Notes under the pieces: model-generated
The model's database searches: none
Told to the model about the DNA's origin: nothing
What the model saw: only the letters and a program-made list of their open reading frames with translations
Translations under genes and position numbers: made by a program
Shown: positions 6,112 through 8,033 of the stretch, in pieces
Position numbering within the stretch: the first letter of the stretch is position 1
How the letters are laid out: each line of letters starts with the position of its first letter
From: Bacteroidota bacterium
Lineage (GTDB): Bacteria > Bacteroidota > Bacteroidia > Bacteroidales > Prolixibacteraceae
Assembly: GCA_023488865.1 (NCBI GenBank)
Contig: JAMDDG010000343.1
Location: forward strand, 1-8,033
Direction of reading: 5' to 3'
DNA length: 8,033 nt

Positions 6112-6645
6112 TTATTTTATTAAATTTTTAATTGAATGATTTAGCTCATTTTGATTTCTTATTTTCAGTTTGTTTGTAATCAAAAAGTCATTAGGTAAAT
6201 TGGAGTACAATGCTCCATATAGTTTCATTTTATCTCTATAAAATTGTTTGTGAATTTCAGTGTCAAATTCAGAATTCATCGACATTTCTCCTCTATTTGT
6301 TTCGCATTCTATTCTTAGTGAGGAAAAGCTGCGTTTATTTTCTGTCCATTCTTTTATCCTCTGAGTTACATTCAAAGTAGCATGTACGACTGATAATAGA
6401 GCACTTAGCCCTGCCACAAAAACCCAAACATATTGCCAGCCTTCTTTATTCCATAATGTCCAGCCAGCAATCGCCGAACTTGAAGTCGTTATAGCAACCA
6501 GAATTTTCGTGATTTCATCAATTTTCATCCATTTACTTATTATTTTATCAGACAACATTATTATTTTATCAGACAACATTTCGAAATAGAAAGAATCGTA
6601 AAAAACGTCAAATATTTTTTCCCATATTACATCTCTTTCAACCAT
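6112..6645 (-). CDS. SLATT-like two-transmembrane protein
   Basis: A 177-residue protein with two adjacent hydrophobic helices, about residues 46-64 (TKILVAITTSSSAIAGWTLW) and 71-92 (QYVWVFVAGLSALLSVVHAT). After them comes a polar, helix-forming C-terminal half starting with RIKEWTENKRSFSSLRIECE. This two-helix hairpin plus cytosolic coiled region is the layout of SLATT domains, which are predicted membrane effectors in nucleotide-signalling and other defence systems (family knowledge; assignment by pattern only). No SMODS, SLOG or other sensor domain is present in the window. The A-rich run just before the ATG at 6645 fits Bacteroidetes starts. Residues 23-36 are a perfect tandem duplication of MLSDKII. 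The gene heads a unit with the proline-rich frame and is divergent from mntA-hepT. AT-rich composition compared with rng and dsbD suggests acquisition by transfer. Confidence 0.7.
   Translation of the reverse strand: MVERDVIWEKIFDVFYDSFYFEMLSDKIIMLSDKIISKWMKIDEITKILVAITTSSSAIAGWTLWNKEGWQYVWVFVAGLSALLSVVHATLNVTQRIKEWTENKRSFSSLRIECETNRGEMSMNSEFDTEIHKQFYRDKMKLYGALYSNLPNDFLITNKLKIRNQNELNHSIKNLIK
6537..6580. repeat. Perfect 21-bp tandem duplication inside the SLATT-like gene
   Basis: Two identical 21-bp units (6537-6557 and 6558-6578) plus two further matching bases lie end to end. On the minus strand each encodes MLSDKII, so the duplication keeps the reading frame. Exact identity points to recent slippage or a variable-number repeat before the first membrane helix. 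Confidence 0.92.
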
Positions 6646-6761
6646 TTTTATTTTTTTAAAAGCCCCTATTTGTGAATTGTTTCGTATGACTTAGTTATAT
6701 ATGCAGTAAATCTCTATATAAAGTGGCTTGTTTATATACGTATTCGATTAGGGCTTATTTG

Positions 6762-6793
6762 TAAAAGTAAAAAATAAATATGTTAATATCCAA
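6762..6793 (-). promoter_or_regulatory. Candidate promoter of the SLATT-like unit
   Basis: On the minus strand TTG (6793-6791), 21 bases, then TACTTTTA (6769-6762) approximates the Bacteroidetes -33 TTTG / -7 TAnnTTTG arrangement with one mismatch in the -7 box. It would give a leader of about 110 bases. It sits in the 287-bp very AT-rich spacer (6646-6932) shared with mntA, where I see no other gene or strong hairpin. Confidence 0.35.
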
Positions 6794-6911
6794 CGATTTG
6801 GAAAACAAATTTTTAGTGCAATAAGAATTTTAAGACTGCAAAATTTATAATAGGGGGTTCTGCTACTCGATCAAAGTTTATTCCCGGGAGATTATTGTTG
6901 TCCGATTTTAT

Positions 6912-6919
6912 TAATTTTG
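6912..6919 (+). promoter_or_regulatory. Candidate -7 box for mntA-hepT
   Basis: TAATTTTG matches TAnnTTTG exactly and lies 13 bp before the mntA ATG. If used, the transcript would start about 7 bases before the ATG, making it nearly leaderless. No -33 element is seen at the right spacing. Confidence 0.35.
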
Positions 6920-6932
6920 TAAAAAAGGCGTT

Positions 6933-7235
6933 ATGAACCAAACGATTGTAAATAAACTAGCACAATACTTTGCAAGCCAGCCGATCGAAAAGGCCTGGAT
7001 ATTTGGTTCTTATGCCCGGTCAGAGGAAAACAAAAGAAGTGACATTGATATATTGGTCAATTTTAGCGCCGAAGCCAGCGTGACCTTGTTTAAATATGTG
7101 CATATAATCAATGATTTACAAAAATTGACGGGTAAAAAAGTTGATCTGGTTGAAGAAGGCCAATTAATGAAATTCGCTGAAATCAATGCAGAACAGGATA
7201 AAATCTTGATATATGAGAGAAAAGCCAAGGGATAG
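6933..7235 (+). CDS. mntA: MntA-type minimal nucleotidyltransferase (antitoxin)
   Basis: A 100-residue single-domain nucleotidyltransferase of the pol-beta superfamily. The signature GS-x10-D-x-D is complete: Gly25-Ser26 in IFGSYARSE and Asp37/Asp39 in SDIDILVNF. A third acidic residue, Asp71, is in KKVDLVEEG. Characterised MntA antitoxins silence HepT by adding AMP units to a tyrosine near its active site (established for homologues). All residues needed for that chemistry are visible, so the enzyme looks active. The frame ends 23 bp inside the next gene, and such overlap is typical of these translationally coupled pairs. The ATG at 6933 is preceded by an A-rich run and an AT-rich spacer. 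Alternative reading as a stand-alone nucleotidyltransferase is unlikely given the HEPN neighbour. Confidence 0.93.
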   Translation: MNQTIVNKLAQYFASQPIEKAWIFGSYARSEENKRSDIDILVNFSAEASVTLFKYVHIINDLQKLTGKKVDLVEEGQLMKFAEINAEQDKILIYERKAKG

Positions 7236-7557
7236 AGAGAGGCTAAGCCATATGATAGAGGCCATCGATAATATTTTTGAGTTCATCAATGGCAAATCAT
7301 TTGAGGTTTACAGAAACGACAAAATGCTTCGTTTTGCCATTATTAAGAATATGGAGATTGTTGGAGAGGCTGCCTATTTGCTGACCAAAGAATTCAAGTT
7401 GCATCATCCTTCCGTAGAGTGGGACGATATGATTGGAATGCGTCATATACTTGTTCACGGCTATTACCAAATTAAGGATGAAATAATTTGGGCAACCATG
7501 GAAACAGAACTTCAACCACTCAGAGAGAAGATTCTTTCAATATTAGCAGAGAATTAG
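7213..7557 (+). CDS. hepT: HepT-type HEPN ribonuclease toxin (DUF86)
   Basis: A 114-residue all-helical HEPN protein. The catalytic R-x4-H-x-Y motif is intact: Arg77 and His82 with Tyr84 in GMRHILVHGYY. This is the HepT RNase site, and the tyrosine is the residue AMPylated by MntA in studied homologues. Helices before it carry the DUF86 pattern DRERLSHMIEAIDNIFEFI and EIVGEAAYLL. When free of its antitoxin it should cleave RNA and stop growth; with MntA it is neutralised. The start at 7213 overlaps mntA by 23 bases and gives the usual N-terminal length; a second ATG at 7252 would remove the first helix turn. No clear terminator is seen in the 29 bp before the converging gene. With mntA it forms a complete, apparently functional toxin-antitoxin module. 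Confidence 0.94.
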   Translation: MREKPRDRERLSHMIEAIDNIFEFINGKSFEVYRNDKMLRFAIIKNMEIVGEAAYLLTKEFKLHHPSVEWDDMIGMRHILVHGYYQIKDEIIWATMETELQPLREKILSILAEN

Positions 7558-7586
7558 ATTAGACAATACTGCTCCAGCAACTTTCC

Positions 7587-8033
7587 TTAGTTCTTCTCCA
7601 GATATTTCAGCAACCCGATCATGCTTTCCTGGTTGTCGATAGAAACTTTATTCTCCTTGACGTATTGTTTGAACTGACCCGATTTGTCGTTAAACAGCTT
7701 TGACAGTTGTCTTAGATTGAGGAAGCTGGCTAATTTTCCATCCTTTTTTAGCCAAAAATTTTGGTAGGGTTTTGTTTTATATCCATCGGGCAAGCTCAAC
7801 TCGTATGCTTGTCCGCCTGAAAAAATAGAGGAATAGGAGGTTGTAGATGAAGTCTGGGAGGTTCCGCCATAAGCCGCCGGCTTGCCGGGATCAATCAGGC
7901 TGCATTTGTGTTCGAGGTATAAATCGTACTTGCCATGGTAAGCAAGCTCGACAAATTTGTTGTTCAACAGGAAAAATTTCCGGTTTTCAATATAAACAGT
8001 ATCAATTTGGTCCAATTGGCTTATGGCCAGTTT
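7587..8033 (-). CDS. Unrecognised protein, C-terminal part (runs off the right edge)
   Basis: The minus-strand frame is open from the TAA at 7587 to the window edge, giving at least 148 residues that begin KLAISQLDQIDTVYIENRKF. I see no ATG in the open part; the TTG at 8015 is probably internal, so the true start lies outside. The fragment is rich in aromatic and charged residues and contains a Gly/Ser/Thr/Tyr-rich stretch (GGTSQTSSTTSYSS, about 57-70 of the fragment). It ends with a Lys-rich helix-like segment, LSKLFNDKSGQFKQYVKENK, then VSIDNQESMIGLLKYLEKN. That C-terminal pattern is reminiscent of uncharacterised Bacteroidetes proteins with LFPDKKKEIKKF-type ends, but I cannot name a family. 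It converges on hepT across 29 bp. Confidence 0.75.
   Translation of the reverse strand, partial: KLAISQLDQIDTVYIENRKFFLLNNKFVELAYHGKYDLYLEHKCSLIDPGKPAAYGGTSQTSSTTSYSSIFSGGQAYELSLPDGYKTKPYQNFWLKKDGKLASFLNLRQLSKLFNDKSGQFKQYVKENKVSIDNQESMIGLLKYLEKN

Noticed and set aside
8013..8015. TTG at 8015 as the start of the right-edge protein
   Set aside because: The frame stays open to the window edge with similar composition, so the start is more likely outside.
1..8033. CRISPR arrays, tRNA or rRNA genes, insertion sequences
   Set aside because: No regularly spaced repeats of CRISPR length, no cloverleaf or rRNA motifs, and no transposase were recognised.

Overview
The window looks like a chromosomal segment from a member of the Bacteroidota (Bacteroidetes). 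The evidence is the gene order mutY / HU / small basic AURKAIP1-COX24-type protein / RNase G, start codons preceded by A-rich stretches rather than Shine-Dalgarno sequences, several TAnnTTTG-type -7 boxes, and Bacteroidetes-style protein versions. This assignment is inference from gene content; no database search was run.

Layout. Positions 1-145 (minus) hold the N-terminus of MutY, running off the left edge. Divergent from it are an HU-family protein (295-579), a 30-residue extremely basic ribosome-associated-type protein (606-698) and a terminator-like hairpin, then RNase G (800-2350) with a textbook intrinsic terminator. Next come a full three-domain DsbD-type thiol:disulfide interchange protein (2526-4580) and a nicotinamidase-like cysteine hydrolase (4617-5246), both plus strand and closely spaced. 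A short DUF4395-like membrane protein (5325-5639, minus) converges on them and seems to lack the C-terminal half of its family.

From about 5640 the region changes character. A 343-bp gene-free stretch carries a GGATT-periodic repeat with nested direct and inverted repeats. Then comes an AT-rich accessory patch. On the minus strand it has a two-transmembrane SLATT-like protein (6112-6645), followed 6 bp later, and in the same frame, by a 40-residue protein that is one third proline (5983-6105). Divergently transcribed across a 287-bp AT-rich spacer is a complete MntA/HepT (nucleotidyltransferase/HEPN ribonuclease) toxin-antitoxin pair (6933-7557). The window closes with the C-terminal part of an unrecognised protein (7587-8033, minus).

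How the genes fit together. The left two thirds is housekeeping: DNA repair, nucleoid structure, ribosome/RNA maturation and periplasmic redox. The right third looks like a small defence or stress island, with a known toxin-antitoxin pair back to back with a SLATT-like/proline-rich unit. That second unit is the best candidate here for something poorly described: a membrane effector-type domain with a tiny proline-rich partner or tail.
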